DNA from: Azospirillum sp. TSA2s
GTDB lineage: Bacteria > Pseudomonadota > Alphaproteobacteria > Azospirillales > Azospirillaceae
Direction: 5' to 3'
Length of the DNA: 64,000 bases
Assembly (NCBI RefSeq): GCF_004923315.1
Contig: NZ_CP039649.1
Span: forward strand, 520,001-584,000
Position 1 is the stretch's first letter. Each line of letters opens with the position of its first letter. Positions 1 to 11,309 of this stretch are shown piece after piece. The notes beneath the pieces were generated by a model. It had not been told where the DNA came from. It saw nothing but the letters and a program-made list of their open reading frames with translations, and did not search any database. Both the position numbers and the translations under genes were made by a program.

Positions 1-2
1 AT

Positions 3-845
3 GGGACCGTCGCGGCGCGCTGCGTCGCCATGCCCTATCTGCGACCATCCGACCTTCCTGCGGTCGAGGACGCTGAAGACACCGATCCACTGATCGAGGG
101 CGTGCGGCGGCTCTATACCCAGGCCTGGACCGGTGGGCGGGGGCGCTGCAGACGGGGAGAAGCGCTGATCCTGACCGGACACTGCTATATGCGCGGCGGC
201 GCCCTGTCGGAACTGAGCGAGCGCAAGATCCTGGGCGGCAACCTGCATGCCCTGCCGGTCGACATCTTCCCCGAAGACGCCGCCTACGTCGCACTGGGCC
301 ACCTGCACCGGGCGCAGGCGGTCGGCGGGCGCGAGACCGTGCGCTACAGCGGCTCGCCGATTCCGCTGGCGCTGGACGAGGAGCCCTATCCTCATCAGGT
401 GATGCTGGCCGAGTTCGCGAGCGGCCAGTTGGTCGGCCATGAGGCCCTGCGCGTGCCGCGCCATGTGCCGATCCACCGCATCAGCGAGCCCAGCCCGGAC
501 GCGGCATTGGACAAGCTGAAGCGGCTGGAACTGGACAATGCCCTGCCGCGCGATGCCTGGCCCTTCCTGGAGGTGACGGTCACCCTGCCGGAGCCGCGCC
601 CCGCCCTGCGCGACGAGGTCGAAGCGGTGCTGGCCGGCCGGCCGGTGCGTCTGCTGAAGCTGGGGGTGCGGCTGACCGGCAGCGGCCAGACGTTGGCAGA
701 CAGCGCGCCGCCGGTCGATCTGGCCTCGCTGGAGCCGGAGGAGGTGTTCCGGCGCCTCTACCGCCGAAGCCACGAGGGCGACCCCGAACCGGACCTGATG
801 GCGGCCTTCCACGAGTTGCTGACCGGTGTGCAGGAGACGATGTGA
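3..845 (+). CDS. sbcD: Exonuclease SbcD, C-terminal part (truncated by window edge)
   Basis: This is the nuclease subunit of the SbcCD (Mre11/Rad50-like) complex, which cleaves DNA hairpins and blocked double-strand ends. The reading frame is open from the first bases and reads VAARCVAMPYL ahead of the first internal Met at position 30. The gene therefore starts outside the window, and that Met is not the start. The metallophosphoesterase core is visible as GHCYMRGG and the segment YVALGHLHRAQ with its metal-binding GHLH. It is followed by YSGSPIPLALDE, typical of SbcD, and a C-terminal capping domain. The stop overlaps the sbcC start, so the two are translationally coupled, as expected for subunits of one complex. 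Family assignment is strong. The N-terminal catalytic motifs cannot be checked here. Confidence 0.93.
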   Translation, partial: GTVAARCVAMPYLRPSDLPAVEDAEDTDPLIEGVRRLYTQAWTGGRGRCRRGEALILTGHCYMRGGALSELSERKILGGNLHALPVDIFPEDAAYVALGHLHRAQAVGGRETVRYSGSPIPLALDEEPYPHQVMLAEFASGQLVGHEALRVPRHVPIHRISEPSPDAALDKLKRLELDNALPRDAWPFLEVTVTLPEPRPALRDEVEAVLAGRPVRLLKLGVRLTGSGQTLADSAPPVDLASLEPEEVFRRLYRRSHEGDPEPDLMAAFHELLTGVQETM

Positions 846-3800
846 TGCGCATTCTCGCGGTACGCGGCGCCAACCTGACCAGCCTGGACGGCACCTTCTC
901 CATCGATTTCGACCGCGAGCCGCTGCGCCGGGCCGGGCTGTTCGCCATCACCGGACCGACCGGCGCCGGCAAGAGCACGATTCTCGACGCCCTGTGTCTT
1001 GCCCTGTTCGACCGCATGCCGCGGCTGCCGGAAGGACGCGGCGAGATGCTGGGGGCGGAGGGCGATCCCAACAGCATCCGCACCACCGACGTGCGCACGG
1101 TCTTGCGGCGGGGAGCCGGATTCGGCTGGGCCGAGGTGGATTTCGTCGGGATCGACGGCGAGGCTTATCGCGCGCGCTGGGAAGTGCGGCGGGCCCGGCA
1201 GAAGGCGCAGGGGGCCTTGCAGCAGCAGAGCATGTCGCTGAGCAGCCTGGATGGCGAACGGCGGTTCGGCGACGGCAAGAAGAGCGTGCAGGAGGAGATC
1301 GAACGAAGGATCGGCCTGAGCTTCGAGCAATTCCGCCGTGCCGTGCTGCTGGCGCAGGGTGATTTCGCCACCTTTCTGAAGGCGCCGGCGCGGGACCGCT
1401 CCGAATTGCTGGAACTGCTGACCGGAACCGAGATCTATTCTCGCCTGTCGTTTGCGGCCCATGAACGAGCGAAAGCGGAGACGCAGCGGCTCGACACGCT
1501 ACTGGCGGAAGGCGGCGGCATTGGCGTGCTGAGCGACGACGACCGCGCGGCCTTGCAGACGGAAGCCGAAGAGGCGGCGAAGGCGGTGCGGTGCGGCGAG
1601 CAGGCACTGGCGCTCGCCCAGGCGGCATTGGCTTGGCATGAGCGCGACGAGCAGCTCGCGGCGGCCGAGAGCAGGGCGGTCGAGGCGGCGGACACGGCGG
1701 AGCGGGCCTGGGTCGAGGCTGAGGAGCGGCGCGAGGCGGCGGCCCGGCTGCGCGGCCTGCAACCGCTTCGGCCGCTGTTGGCCGATGCCGACCGGGCGAA
1801 CGGCGACGCGGCGGAGGCCGCAGCGGCGGTCGACCGGGCGGCGGCGACCTTGGAACAGGCGCGGCTTGCGGTGGAGGAAGCCACCACCCGCCATGGCGAG
1901 GCCCGCCGGCGGTTCGAGGACGCCCGCACGGCCGAGATGAAGGCCGAGCCCGATCTTGAGCGCGCGGCCGATCTGGATGGACGGATCGCGATGCTGTCCG
2001 GCGAGCAGGAGACTGCCGAGGCCGCGGCGAAGGTGGCGACGCAGCGCGTCGGGGCGGCAGGGAAGGCGGTACGCGACATTGAAGCCATGCTGTCGGCGGG
2101 GCGGAACGACGTGGCGCGGCTGGAGGTCTGGCTGCGGGAGCAGGCCGGCCTTGCCGCCGTGGCGGCGCAGTGGGAGCGGTGGGACCGGCTGCTGGCCCGC
2201 GCCATCACCGACACCCGCACCGGGAAGGCGGCGGCGCGGGAGCGCGGGCGGCTGGAGCGGGATCTCGCGGCGACCGCCGCCACCGCCGAGGCGGCGGACG
2301 CCCGGCTGGCGGAGGCGCGCGCGCGCTGTCAGGCGGCGGAGCGGGCGCTGGAAAGCCTTCGGGGTGAAGCGGTTCCGTCGCTGGAGGAGGCGCGGCAGGC
2401 GCGGGCCACAGCGGGGCTGCGGCGGGACGGGCTGCTGGCGCTGCTCGCCACCGGCGAAGCTCGGCAGCGGCTGGCCGTCGAGCGCGAAGCGGCGGAGGGT
2501 GAGCGGCTGCGGCTGCTGGCTGAGGCGGAGCGCGACGGGACGGCGGCGCGGGAGCTTGCCGACCATCAAACCGGGCAGCAGGCGGCGGTCGAGGAGGCTG
2601 AGCACACGCTGCAGCGGCTGATGCTGGCCCAGCGCGAGGATGTGGAAAGCCTGCGCGGGCGGCTGGTGGAGGGAGAGCCCTGCCCGGTCTGCGGATCGGC
2701 GGAGCATCCCTGGGCGGAGGCCGGGGCGACGCCGCTCAGCCGGGTGACGCGGGATCAGGAAAAGCGCCGTGCTGAATTGCGCGAGGCGCTCGCCGCGACG
2801 GTTGCCCGCCATGCCGCGCTGGAGGCGGCGGAAAGGGCTGCGCGCAAGGGCGCCGAGGGACGGACCGCCCGGCTGGCCGCCATGGTGCGGGAAGCCGAGG
2901 GGCTGGAACTGCGCTGGGCGGAACAGGCGACGGCTGCCGGTTGGGAGGCAGAGGGCGGAACGCTGGCCGACATCCGCAACGCGGTCGAGGAGGCCGACCG
3001 GCGGCTGGCGGCCATTGCAGCCGACGAGGAACGGGCGCTCGACCACCGCAGGCGGGTGGATGCCGCTCAACAGGACCATCGGCGGCTCGAGACCGCGGCG
3101 GCTGGGTTGGCGGCGGAGTGCGAGGCGAACCGGCATCGGCTGGCCGACGGACGGCAGGCTTTGGCGCTGGCGGTGGCGGCGCTGGACCGGGCAAAGGCAG
3201 ATCGGGATGCCGCCCTGGCGGAGTTGGACGAAGGCCTGGCGGGGGAAGCCGACTGGCGGGCACGGCTGGAACGGGAAGCGGACGGGTATCGGGTCGGATT
3301 GGCGTCGCGGGTTGCCGAATGCCGCGAAAAGACCGACGCGCTGGCTCGTGCCACACGCGAGGTGGAGCGGTTCACCGGCGAACTCGCGGTACAGACGGCG
3401 GAGTCGGACGCGGCGCTGCGCACCGAAGAGGAGGCGCGCAAGCGGGCTAACGATCTCGCCGGCCGGCTGGCGGAGGCGCGGGTGACGCGAAGTGCTCTTC
3501 TGGGTGGCCGGCCGGTGGCGGTGGTGCGACGGGCATTGGCCGGGGAGCGGCACGAGGCCGAAGCCCTGGTGGAAAAAGCCACGTTCGCACGGCAGGACGC
3601 TGTCGCACGGCTGTCGGCGGCGGAGCGTGAGCGCGAGACCCGGGGCGAGGCGGCGCGGCAGTGTGCCGACAAGGCACGGGCGGCCGGCGAGCGGCTGGAG
3701 CGCGCGGCGGCAGAGCGTGGCGCCGGGTTGGACGAGGTTCGCCGATTGCTGGCGGTGGCCGAAAGCGAGCTGGAGGCGGAAGAACTGGCATTGGCGGTGC

Positions 3801-4591
3801 TGGAGCGGGCGCGCGGCGACGCGGCGCTGGTGGTGGCCGAGCGCCGGCGGCAGCGCGCCGATCACCATGCCGCGGGCGGGCCGGCGCTGAGCGCCGAAGA
3901 CGCTGCCGCCGTGGCTGAGAGCACCCGCGCGGTTCTGGAACGGGACCGCGACCGGCTGGGCTCGGCGCGTGGACGGCTGGAGGCCGATGATGGCAACCGG
4001 CAACGGCTGGCCGGGCTGCGGGTGGCGATCGAGGCGCAGCAGGCGCGCTGTGCGCTGTGGGGCAAGATGGCACAGCTGATCGGCTCGGCGAACGGTCAGA
4101 AGATGCGCAACTTCGCCCAGAGCTTGAGCCTGGACCTGCTGCTGACCCACGCAAATCGGCATCTGGAGGATCTCGCCCGCCGCTATCGGCTGGAGCGGGT
4201 GGCGGGGGCCGATCTGGAAATCCAGGTGGTCGACCGCGAGATGGGCGACGAGCGGCGCGGCGTGCACAGCCTGTCCGGTGGCGAACTGTTCCTGGTGTCG
4301 CTGGCCCTGGCGCTCGGCCTGTCGGCAATGGCGGCGGGGACCTCCGGCGGGATCGGCACGCTGTTCATCGACGAGGGGTTCGGCACGCTCGACCCCGACA
4401 GCCTGGACGTGGCGCTGTCCTGCCTGGAGGCTCTGCAGGCCGGCGGCCGTCAGGTCGGCGTCATCAGCCACGTTCCGGCGATGGTCGAGCGAATCGGCAC
4501 GCAGATCCGTGTGATGCCGCTGGGCGGCGGGCGCAGCCGGGTGGCGGCGACGGCGCTGGGCGTGGCGATGGAGGAAGTCGAGGGGGTTTGA
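845..4591 (+). CDS. sbcC: Exonuclease SbcC, Rad50-like ATPase
   Basis: This is the SMC-like ATPase partner of SbcD, about 1,248 residues long, a normal length for the family. The Walker A box GPTGAGKS lies at residues 37-44. A very long Ala/Glu/Arg-rich coiled coil is interrupted by the zinc hook CPVC (Cys613 and Cys616). The ABC signature LSGGE is at about 1143 and the Walker B segment TLFIDEGFGTLD has Asp1176-Glu1177. The hook dimerises coiled coils, and the head domains bind SbcD and ATP. The ATG at 845 overlaps the sbcD stop (TGATG). A GTG one codon earlier (842) is an alternative start. The gene ends just before an intergenic palindromic repeat that separates it from the convergent MoxR gene. 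Confidence 0.95.
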   Translation: MRILAVRGANLTSLDGTFSIDFDREPLRRAGLFAITGPTGAGKSTILDALCLALFDRMPRLPEGRGEMLGAEGDPNSIRTTDVRTVLRRGAGFGWAEVDFVGIDGEAYRARWEVRRARQKAQGALQQQSMSLSSLDGERRFGDGKKSVQEEIERRIGLSFEQFRRAVLLAQGDFATFLKAPARDRSELLELLTGTEIYSRLSFAAHERAKAETQRLDTLLAEGGGIGVLSDDDRAALQTEAEEAAKAVRCGEQALALAQAALAWHERDEQLAAAESRAVEAADTAERAWVEAEERREAAARLRGLQPLRPLLADADRANGDAAEAAAAVDRAAATLEQARLAVEEATTRHGEARRRFEDARTAEMKAEPDLERAADLDGRIAMLSGEQETAEAAAKVATQRVGAAGKAVRDIEAMLSAGRNDVARLEVWLREQAGLAAVAAQWERWDRLLARAITDTRTGKAAARERGRLERDLAATAATAEAADARLAEARARCQAAERALESLRGEAVPSLEEARQARATAGLRRDGLLALLATGEARQRLAVEREAAEGERLRLLAEAERDGTAARELADHQTGQQAAVEEAEHTLQRLMLAQREDVESLRGRLVEGEPCPVCGSAEHPWAEAGATPLSRVTRDQEKRRAELREALAATVARHAALEAAERAARKGAEGRTARLAAMVREAEGLELRWAEQATAAGWEAEGGTLADIRNAVEEADRRLAAIAADEERALDHRRRVDAAQQDHRRLETAAAGLAAECEANRHRLADGRQALALAVAALDRAKADRDAALAELDEGLAGEADWRARLEREADGYRVGLASRVAECREKTDALARATREVERFTGELAVQTAESDAALRTEEEARKRANDLAGRLAEARVTRSALLGGRPVAVVRRALAGERHEAEALVEKATFARQDAVARLSAAERERETRGEAARQCADKARAAGERLERAAAERGAGLDEVRRLLAVAESELEAEELALAVLERARGDAALVVAERRRQRADHHAAGGPALSAEDAAAVAESTRAVLERDRDRLGSARGRLEADDGNRQRLAGLRVAIEAQQARCALWGKMAQLIGSANGQKMRNFAQSLSLDLLLTHANRHLEDLARRYRLERVAGADLEIQVVDREMGDERRGVHSLSGGELFLVSLALALGLSAMAAGTSGGIGTLFIDEGFGTLDPDSLDVALSCLEALQAGGRQVGVISHVPAMVERIGTQIRVMPLGGGRSRVAATALGVAMEEVEGV

Positions 4592-4607
4592 AGGGGCCAA
4601 AGTTAGA

Positions 4608-4770
4608 CCCCCACCTAACCTCCCCCGCTCTCAGCGGACATGCGGTCCGCCTGCCGCGTCAGCACAAAGCGAAGCTTTGTGCGAGAGCTGGGCGGGGGAG
4701 GGACTGCCGCTGAACACCGACAAGGGTCCAATCCCCTCCCCCGCCCAGCGGGGGAGGGTTAGGGTGGGGG
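4608..4770. repeat. Palindromic GC-rich intergenic repeat, copy 1 (interrupted)
   Basis: This element lies between the convergent sbcC and MoxR genes. It begins CCCCCACCTAACC and ends GGTTAGGGTGGGGG, so its termini are inverted. It contains internal palindromes such as CCTCCCCCGCCCAGCGGGGG. Its reverse complement matches the element at 60786-60889 almost base for base in the outer arms, while the central spacer differs. Positions 4630-4686 are absent from the other copy and look like a secondary insertion flanked by GCT on each side. It resembles non-autonomous REP/MITE-like repeats. No transposase is present. Confidence 0.85.
4630..4686. repeat. 57-bp insertion nested in repeat copy 1
   Basis: Compared with repeat copy 2, copy 1 carries 57 extra bases between GCT (4627-4629) and GCT (4687-4689), whereas copy 2 has a single GCT (read as AGC). 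The insert holds two hairpins: GCGGAC/GTCCGC, and GCACAAAGC/GCTTTGTGC with a GAA loop. The duplicated triplet is what a small transposed or template-switched element would leave. It is too short to encode anything. Confidence 0.7.
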
Positions 4771-4787
4771 CAAGTGCTGCCCACCCC

Positions 4788-5630
4788 TCACCGCCCCCGC
4801 TTCGCCAGGAACGCCAGCCGTTCCAGCGTGTGGACGTCCTGCTCGTTCTTCAGCAGCGCGCCGCACAGCGGCGGGATCAGCGTACGGGCATCCTTGGCGC
4901 GCAGGGTCTCGGGATCGACGTCCTCGACCATCAGCAACTTGATCCAGTCCAACAGCTCGGAGGTCGAGGGCTTCTTCTTCAGCCCCGGAACCTCGCGCAG
5001 GTCGTAGAACAGGTTCAGCGCCTCGCGCAGCAGCGCGGATTTCAGGCCGGGGTAATGGACCTCGACGATGCGCTCCATCGTCTCGCGCTCGGGGAAACGG
5101 ATGTAGTGGAAGAAGCAGCGGCGCAGGAAGGCGTCCGGCAGTTCCTTCTCGTTGTTCGACGTGATGATGACGATGGGGCGCTTGGCCGCCTTGATCGTCT
5201 GGCGGGTTTCGTAGACGTGGAACTCCATACGGTCGAGTTCCAGCAGCAGGTCGTTGGGGAACTCGATGTCGGCCTTGTCGATCTCGTCGATCAGCAGGAC
5301 CGGAGCCTCCGGCGCCTCGAAGGCCTCCCACAGCTTGCCGCGGACGATGTAGTTGGCGATGTCGTGGACCTTCGCCTCGCCCAACTGGCTGTCGCGCAGG
5401 CGGCTGACCGCGTCGTATTCGTAGAGGCCCTGCTGCGCCTTGGTGGTCGACTTCACATGCCAGGACAGCAGCGGCTTGTTCAGCGCGCGGGCGATCTCCA
5501 CCGCCAGCACGGTCTTGCCGGTGCCGGGTTCCCCCTTCACCAGAAGCGGCCGCTCCAGCGTGATGGCGGCGTTGACCGCCACCATCAGGTCGTCGGTGGC
5601 GACATAGCGGTCGGTTCCGGTGAAGCGCAT
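4788..5630 (-). CDS. MoxR-family AAA+ ATPase
   Basis: This is an ATPase of the MoxR/CoxD group, which act as chaperones in metal-cofactor insertion or complex maturation. The Walker A box GEPGTGKT is at residues 33-40 and Walker B LLIDEIDKAD at 112-121. Sensor-1 appears as IVIITSNNEKELPDA and an arginine-finger region as FLRRCFFHYIRFP. The length, 280 residues, is normal for the family. MoxR genes usually precede a von Willebrand factor A (CoxE-like) gene. None follows here: the next thing downstream is the repeat element and the convergent sbcC. Its client is therefore unknown. The cupin gene 27 bp upstream on the same strand is probably co-transcribed. Confidence 0.9.
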   Translation of the reverse strand: MRFTGTDRYVATDDLMVAVNAAITLERPLLVKGEPGTGKTVLAVEIARALNKPLLSWHVKSTTKAQQGLYEYDAVSRLRDSQLGEAKVHDIANYIVRGKLWEAFEAPEAPVLLIDEIDKADIEFPNDLLLELDRMEFHVYETRQTIKAAKRPIVIITSNNEKELPDAFLRRCFFHYIRFPERETMERIVEVHYPGLKSALLREALNLFYDLREVPGLKKKPSTSELLDWIKLLMVEDVDPETLRAKDARTLIPPLCGALLKNEQDVHTLERLAFLAKRGR

Positions 5631-5657
5631 GGGTGGGTTCCCTCAAGCGAGAAGGTT

Positions 5658-5990
5658 TCAGTCCACGATAAACAGGGTGGCACCGGTTTCGGTCGAGGAC
5701 CGATGCGGTTCGTCGCCGAAATCCGACACCTGATAGCTCATGCCGGCGGTCAGGACGAAACGACGGCCGTCCTTCAACTCGGTGATCAGCTCGCCGCTGA
5801 CCACGAACAGCACATGGCCGCGGTCGCACCAATGGTCGGCCAGATAGCCCGGCGTGTATTCGACCAGCCGCACCCGCAGTTCCCCGGCATGGAAGCTGCG
5901 CCACAGCGCCTTGCCGGTTTCGCCCGGATGTTCGGTGACCGGGACAGCGGCCCAGTCGGTCACGGTGAAGGGAAGAGTGGGCAGTTCCAT
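5658..5990 (-). CDS. DHCW-motif cupin-fold protein
   Basis: This small single-domain cupin has 110 residues. The central segment DHWCDRGHVLFVVSGEL (residues 52-68) is the signature of the DHCW-motif cupin family. Its His residues sit where cupins bind a metal. Another conserved stretch is the N-terminal HPGETGKALWRS. The biochemical role of this family is not established; metal-dependent enzyme or sensor are both possible. It lies between the alaS terminator and the MoxR gene, on their strand, and probably heads a two-gene unit with MoxR. Family assignment is good; function is unknown. Confidence 0.85.
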   Translation of the reverse strand: MELPTLPFTVTDWAAVPVTEHPGETGKALWRSFHAGELRVRLVEYTPGYLADHWCDRGHVLFVVSGELITELKDGRRFVLTAGMSYQVSDFGDEPHRSSTETGATLFIVD

Positions 5991-6020
5991 CGCCGGACCT
6001 TATGAAGACGGCACGAACAG

Positions 6021-6051
6021 AAAAACGGCCCCCGGAGGGATCCGAGGGCCG
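6021..6051 (-). terminator. Intrinsic terminator of alaS
   Basis: Read on the minus strand, a 10-bp stem (CGGCCCTCGG paired with CCGGGGGCCG, one wobble, 6-nt loop) is followed at once by TTTTT. It sits 14-44 bases past the alaS stop, which fits a rho-independent terminator. Confidence 0.85.
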
Positions 6052-6064
6052 GGTTTCAGTGCGA

Positions 6065-8749
<2,685 letters not shown>

Positions 8750-8879
8750 ACGGTCAAGGCTCCGGGTGCGCGGCTGCGGCCTTCCATTGGCCGAACCGTG
8801 CTTTTAGCGCGAGAATGGCGGCATGTCCACGACGGACGGATTATTACCCTGCGTCACGGCAGACAAAAAGCCTGTCTGA

Positions 8880-9671
8880 CTATTGAGCTTCCGTCTCGGC
8901 CCGCGCCTTTTCGATCCGGCGGCCGATGATGATCGCGATTTCGTAGAGCGCGATCAGCGGCAACGCCAGACTGACCTGGCTGATGACGTCCGGCGGGGTC
9001 AGCACCGCGGCGGCAATGAAGGCGCCGACGATGGCATAGCGCCGCTTCGACGCGAGCGCATCGGTGCTGATGATGCCGACGCGGACCAGCAGGGTCAGGA
9101 GGACCGGCAGCTGGAAGGCGATGCCGAAGGCGAAGATCAACGACATCACCAGATGCAGGTATTCGCCGACGCGCGCCTCGAACTCGATGGGCAGGGCGTT
9201 GCCGTCGCCGCCGGGATGGAACTCGAATCCCAGGAAGAAGCGCCAGGCCATAGGGAAGATGAAGTAATAGACGATGCCGGCGCCGGTCAGGAACATCACC
9301 GGCGTCGCCACCAGGAAGGGCAGGAAGGCCTTGCGCTCGTGCTTGTACAGCCCCGGCGCCACGAACATCCAGATCTGGCTGGCGATGATCGGGAAGGAGA
9401 TGAAGCAGCCGGCCCAGAACGCCACCTTCACATAGGTGAAGAAGGCTTCGGTCAGGCCGGTGTAGATCATCCGCCGCCCCTGCCCCGCCAGCAGGTCGGC
9501 CAGCGGCTGCACCAGGAAGTTATAGATCTTGTCCGACACCGCATAACACAGCAGGAAGGCGATCAGGATCGCACCGATCGACCACATCAGCCGGTTCCGC
9601 AGTTCGATCAGGTGATCGATCAGCGGCATCTTGCTGTCTTCGAGTTCGTCCTGCTGCGTTTCGCCGGTCAT
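8880..9671 (-). CDS. tatC: Sec-independent translocase subunit TatC
   Basis: TatC is the six-helix inner-membrane receptor of the twin-arginine pathway, which binds RR signal peptides of folded proteins. The 263-residue product has the family segments MPLIDHLIELRNRL near the N-terminus, VAPGLYKHERKAFLPF and FGIAFQLPVLLTLLVRVG, with six hydrophobic stretches. It is the last gene of a tatA-tatB-tatC run; only 15 bases separate it from tatB, so the three are co-transcribed. Gene order and length match other alphaproteobacteria. Confidence 0.96.
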   Translation of the reverse strand: MTGETQQDELEDSKMPLIDHLIELRNRLMWSIGAILIAFLLCYAVSDKIYNFLVQPLADLLAGQGRRMIYTGLTEAFFTYVKVAFWAGCFISFPIIASQIWMFVAPGLYKHERKAFLPFLVATPVMFLTGAGIVYYFIFPMAWRFFLGFEFHPGGDGNALPIEFEARVGEYLHLVMSLIFAFGIAFQLPVLLTLLVRVGIISTDALASKRRYAIVGAFIAAAVLTPPDVISQVSLALPLIALYEIAIIIGRRIEKARAETEAQ

Positions 9672-9686
9672 GGCCCGTCTTTATCT

Positions 9687-10217
9687 TCAGGTCTGCTTGT
9701 CGGTCGGCTGGGCGGAGGCCACGGCATCCGGCCGCGGGGCCGGAGCGGGCTGCGGCGCGGGGGCCGGAACCGGTTGCGGCGGTTCGGTGGTGCTAGGCGT
9801 AATGGTGATCGGAGAGGGGGCCGCCGACGGCGCCACGCTGTCGGTTACCACCGGCGCGGCAGGCGGCGGTACCTGCGGCAGGTCCGGCTCCGGGGTGCTG
9901 CCGTGATGGCCGTTCAGCCCGACATCGAAGCTTTTGGGGTCGAAGGCCTTGCCCACCTCCCCCTTCGGGTCGATGGTGTCTTCCATCATCTTCTTGATGT
10001 TCAGGTCGCGGGTCTTCAGCGCTTCCTTGCGAAGCTCGTCCAACTCGGTTTCCCGCATCATGTCGTCGATGTGGGTCTGGAATTCGCGCGCGACGCCTCT
10101 GGCCTTACGCACCCATTTGCCGAGCGTGAAGATCGCCTTGGGCAAATCCTTGGGTCCGATGACCACAAGGGCGATGACGGCGATCACCATCAGTTCGGAC
10201 CAAGCGATGTCGAACAT
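9687..10217 (-). CDS. tatB: Sec-independent translocase subunit TatB
   Basis: TatB joins TatC to form the twin-arginine signal-peptide receptor. The 176-residue protein begins MFDIAWSELMVIAVIALVVIGPKDLP, a single membrane helix with the conserved Glu at position 8 and the GPKDLP hinge of TatB. An amphipathic helix (LGKWVRKARGVAREFQTHID) follows. The C-terminal half is a long proline/alanine-rich tail of low complexity, common in alphaproteobacterial TatB. It lies between tatA (75 bases upstream) and tatC. Confidence 0.95.
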   Translation of the reverse strand: MFDIAWSELMVIAVIALVVIGPKDLPKAIFTLGKWVRKARGVAREFQTHIDDMMRETELDELRKEALKTRDLNIKKMMEDTIDPKGEVGKAFDPKSFDVGLNGHHGSTPEPDLPQVPPPAAPVVTDSVAPSAAPSPITITPSTTEPPQPVPAPAPQPAPAPRPDAVASAQPTDKQT

Positions 10218-10292
10218 GTTCTTCCGGCTTCACGAATGCGGTGGGCAGGGTCGGCGCGCGGCGTTCCGAAAGGGCGCCCGCGCGCCCGCCGG

Positions 10293-10532
10293 TCAGCTGC
10301 GGACCGCCTCGTCCTTCTTGGCCGCGGTTTCGGCCGTGTTGGCCGGCTGGTTCGGGATGGTCTTGGCGTTGCTGCCCGGGGCTGCATCGTCGCTGTCGTC
10401 CTGCAGGCCGGCCTTGAAGGACTTCACGCCCTTGGCGAGGTCGCCCATCACCTTCGGCAGCTTGCCGGCGCCGAACAGCAGAAGAACGATCAGAAGAACG
10501 ATGATCCAGTGCCAGATGCTGAAAGAACCCAT
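10293..10532 (-). CDS. tatA: Sec-independent translocase subunit TatA
   Basis: TatA oligomers are thought to form the protein-conducting element of the Tat system. The 79-residue product has an N-terminal membrane helix (WHWIIVLLIVLLLFGAGKLP), the FGAGKLP hinge and the amphipathic segment VMGDLAKGVKSFK, then an acidic polar tail. A His (residue 8) in the start of the helix rather than Glu separates it from TatB. It is the first gene of the tatABC run and lies 160 bases downstream of scpB. Confidence 0.94.
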   Translation of the reverse strand: MGSFSIWHWIIVLLIVLLLFGAGKLPKVMGDLAKGVKSFKAGLQDDSDDAAPGSNAKTIPNQPANTAETAAKKDEAVRS

Positions 10533-10691
10533 GGCGCGCCTATCACGTTTGAACGGCCTTAGCGGCGGGGCGGCACTATGGCAGAAAGGCCGTAGGGCCG
10601 CAACGTTCGCCCCACCATCCTTAAACGGTTGTCATTGAGCTTTCACGGGAATTCGCGCGAGCGCCCCTAAAAACGCAGTCCCGGCCGGAAG

Positions 10692-11309
10692 TCACGCATC
10701 GTCGTCGGTCCCCAACGCGCTGTCGTCGCCGGTGGTCCCCAGCCCAAGCAGCACCGGGCGGCTGTCCAGCAGGCCGGCGGCGCGCAGATCATCGACGCTG
10801 GGCAGGTCGCGCAGGCTTTCCAGCCCGAAATGATCGAGGAAATGGTCGGTGGTGATCCAGGTCAGCGGCCGGCCCGGCGTCTCCCGCCGCTTGCCCGGCC
10901 GGATCCAGCCATGTTCCATCAGCAGGTCCAGCGTGCCCTTGCTGGTGGCGACGCCGCGGATCGATTCGATCTCGGCCCTGGTCACCGGCTGGTGATAGGC
11001 GATGATCGCCAGCGTTTCGATGGCGGCGCGCGAGAGCTTGCGCGACACCTCCTCCTCGCGCCGCAGCTCGGGTGCCAGATCGACCGCGGTGCGGAAGGCC
11101 CAGCCGCCGCCGGTGCGCACCAGATTGACGCCGCGCGGGGCGTAATGGGCGCGCAACTCCTCCAGCAGCGGGCCGACCTCCGTCCCGATCCGTCCGGCCA
11201 GCGTCTCCTCGTCCAGCGGCTCGGCCGAGGCGAACAGCAGCGCCTCCAGCAGGCGGAGCCTGCCGATGCGGGCCTCCGCCTCGTGGGCGTCGGTGACTTC
11301 CTTAATCAT
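10692..11309 (-). CDS. scpB: Segregation and condensation protein B
   Basis: ScpB is the winged-helix (kite) subunit of the SMC-ScpAB condensin that organises the chromosome. Diagnostic segments are LRLLEALLFASAEPL, ETLAIIAYHQPVTRAEIE and IRGVATSKGTLDLL. The start is set at the ATG at 11309, which overlaps the end of scpA by 8 bases and gives MIKEVTDAHEAEAR. A longer frame reaches 11369 but lies inside scpA and is not needed. The overlap implies translational coupling with scpA. The acidic C-terminus after about residue 190 is not conserved. Confidence 0.93.
   Translation of the reverse strand: MIKEVTDAHEAEARIGRLRLLEALLFASAEPLDEETLAGRIGTEVGPLLEELRAHYAPRGVNLVRTGGGWAFRTAVDLAPELRREEEVSRKLSRAAIETLAIIAYHQPVTRAEIESIRGVATSKGTLDLLMEHGWIRPGKRRETPGRPLTWITTDHFLDHFGLESLRDLPSVDDLRAAGLLDSRPVLLGLGTTGDDSALGTDDDA

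Noticed and set aside
1499..4600. Long minus-strand open frame opposite sbcC
   Set aside because: It is an antisense shadow of the Ala/Arg-rich coiled coil of SbcC, with no domain or ribosome site.
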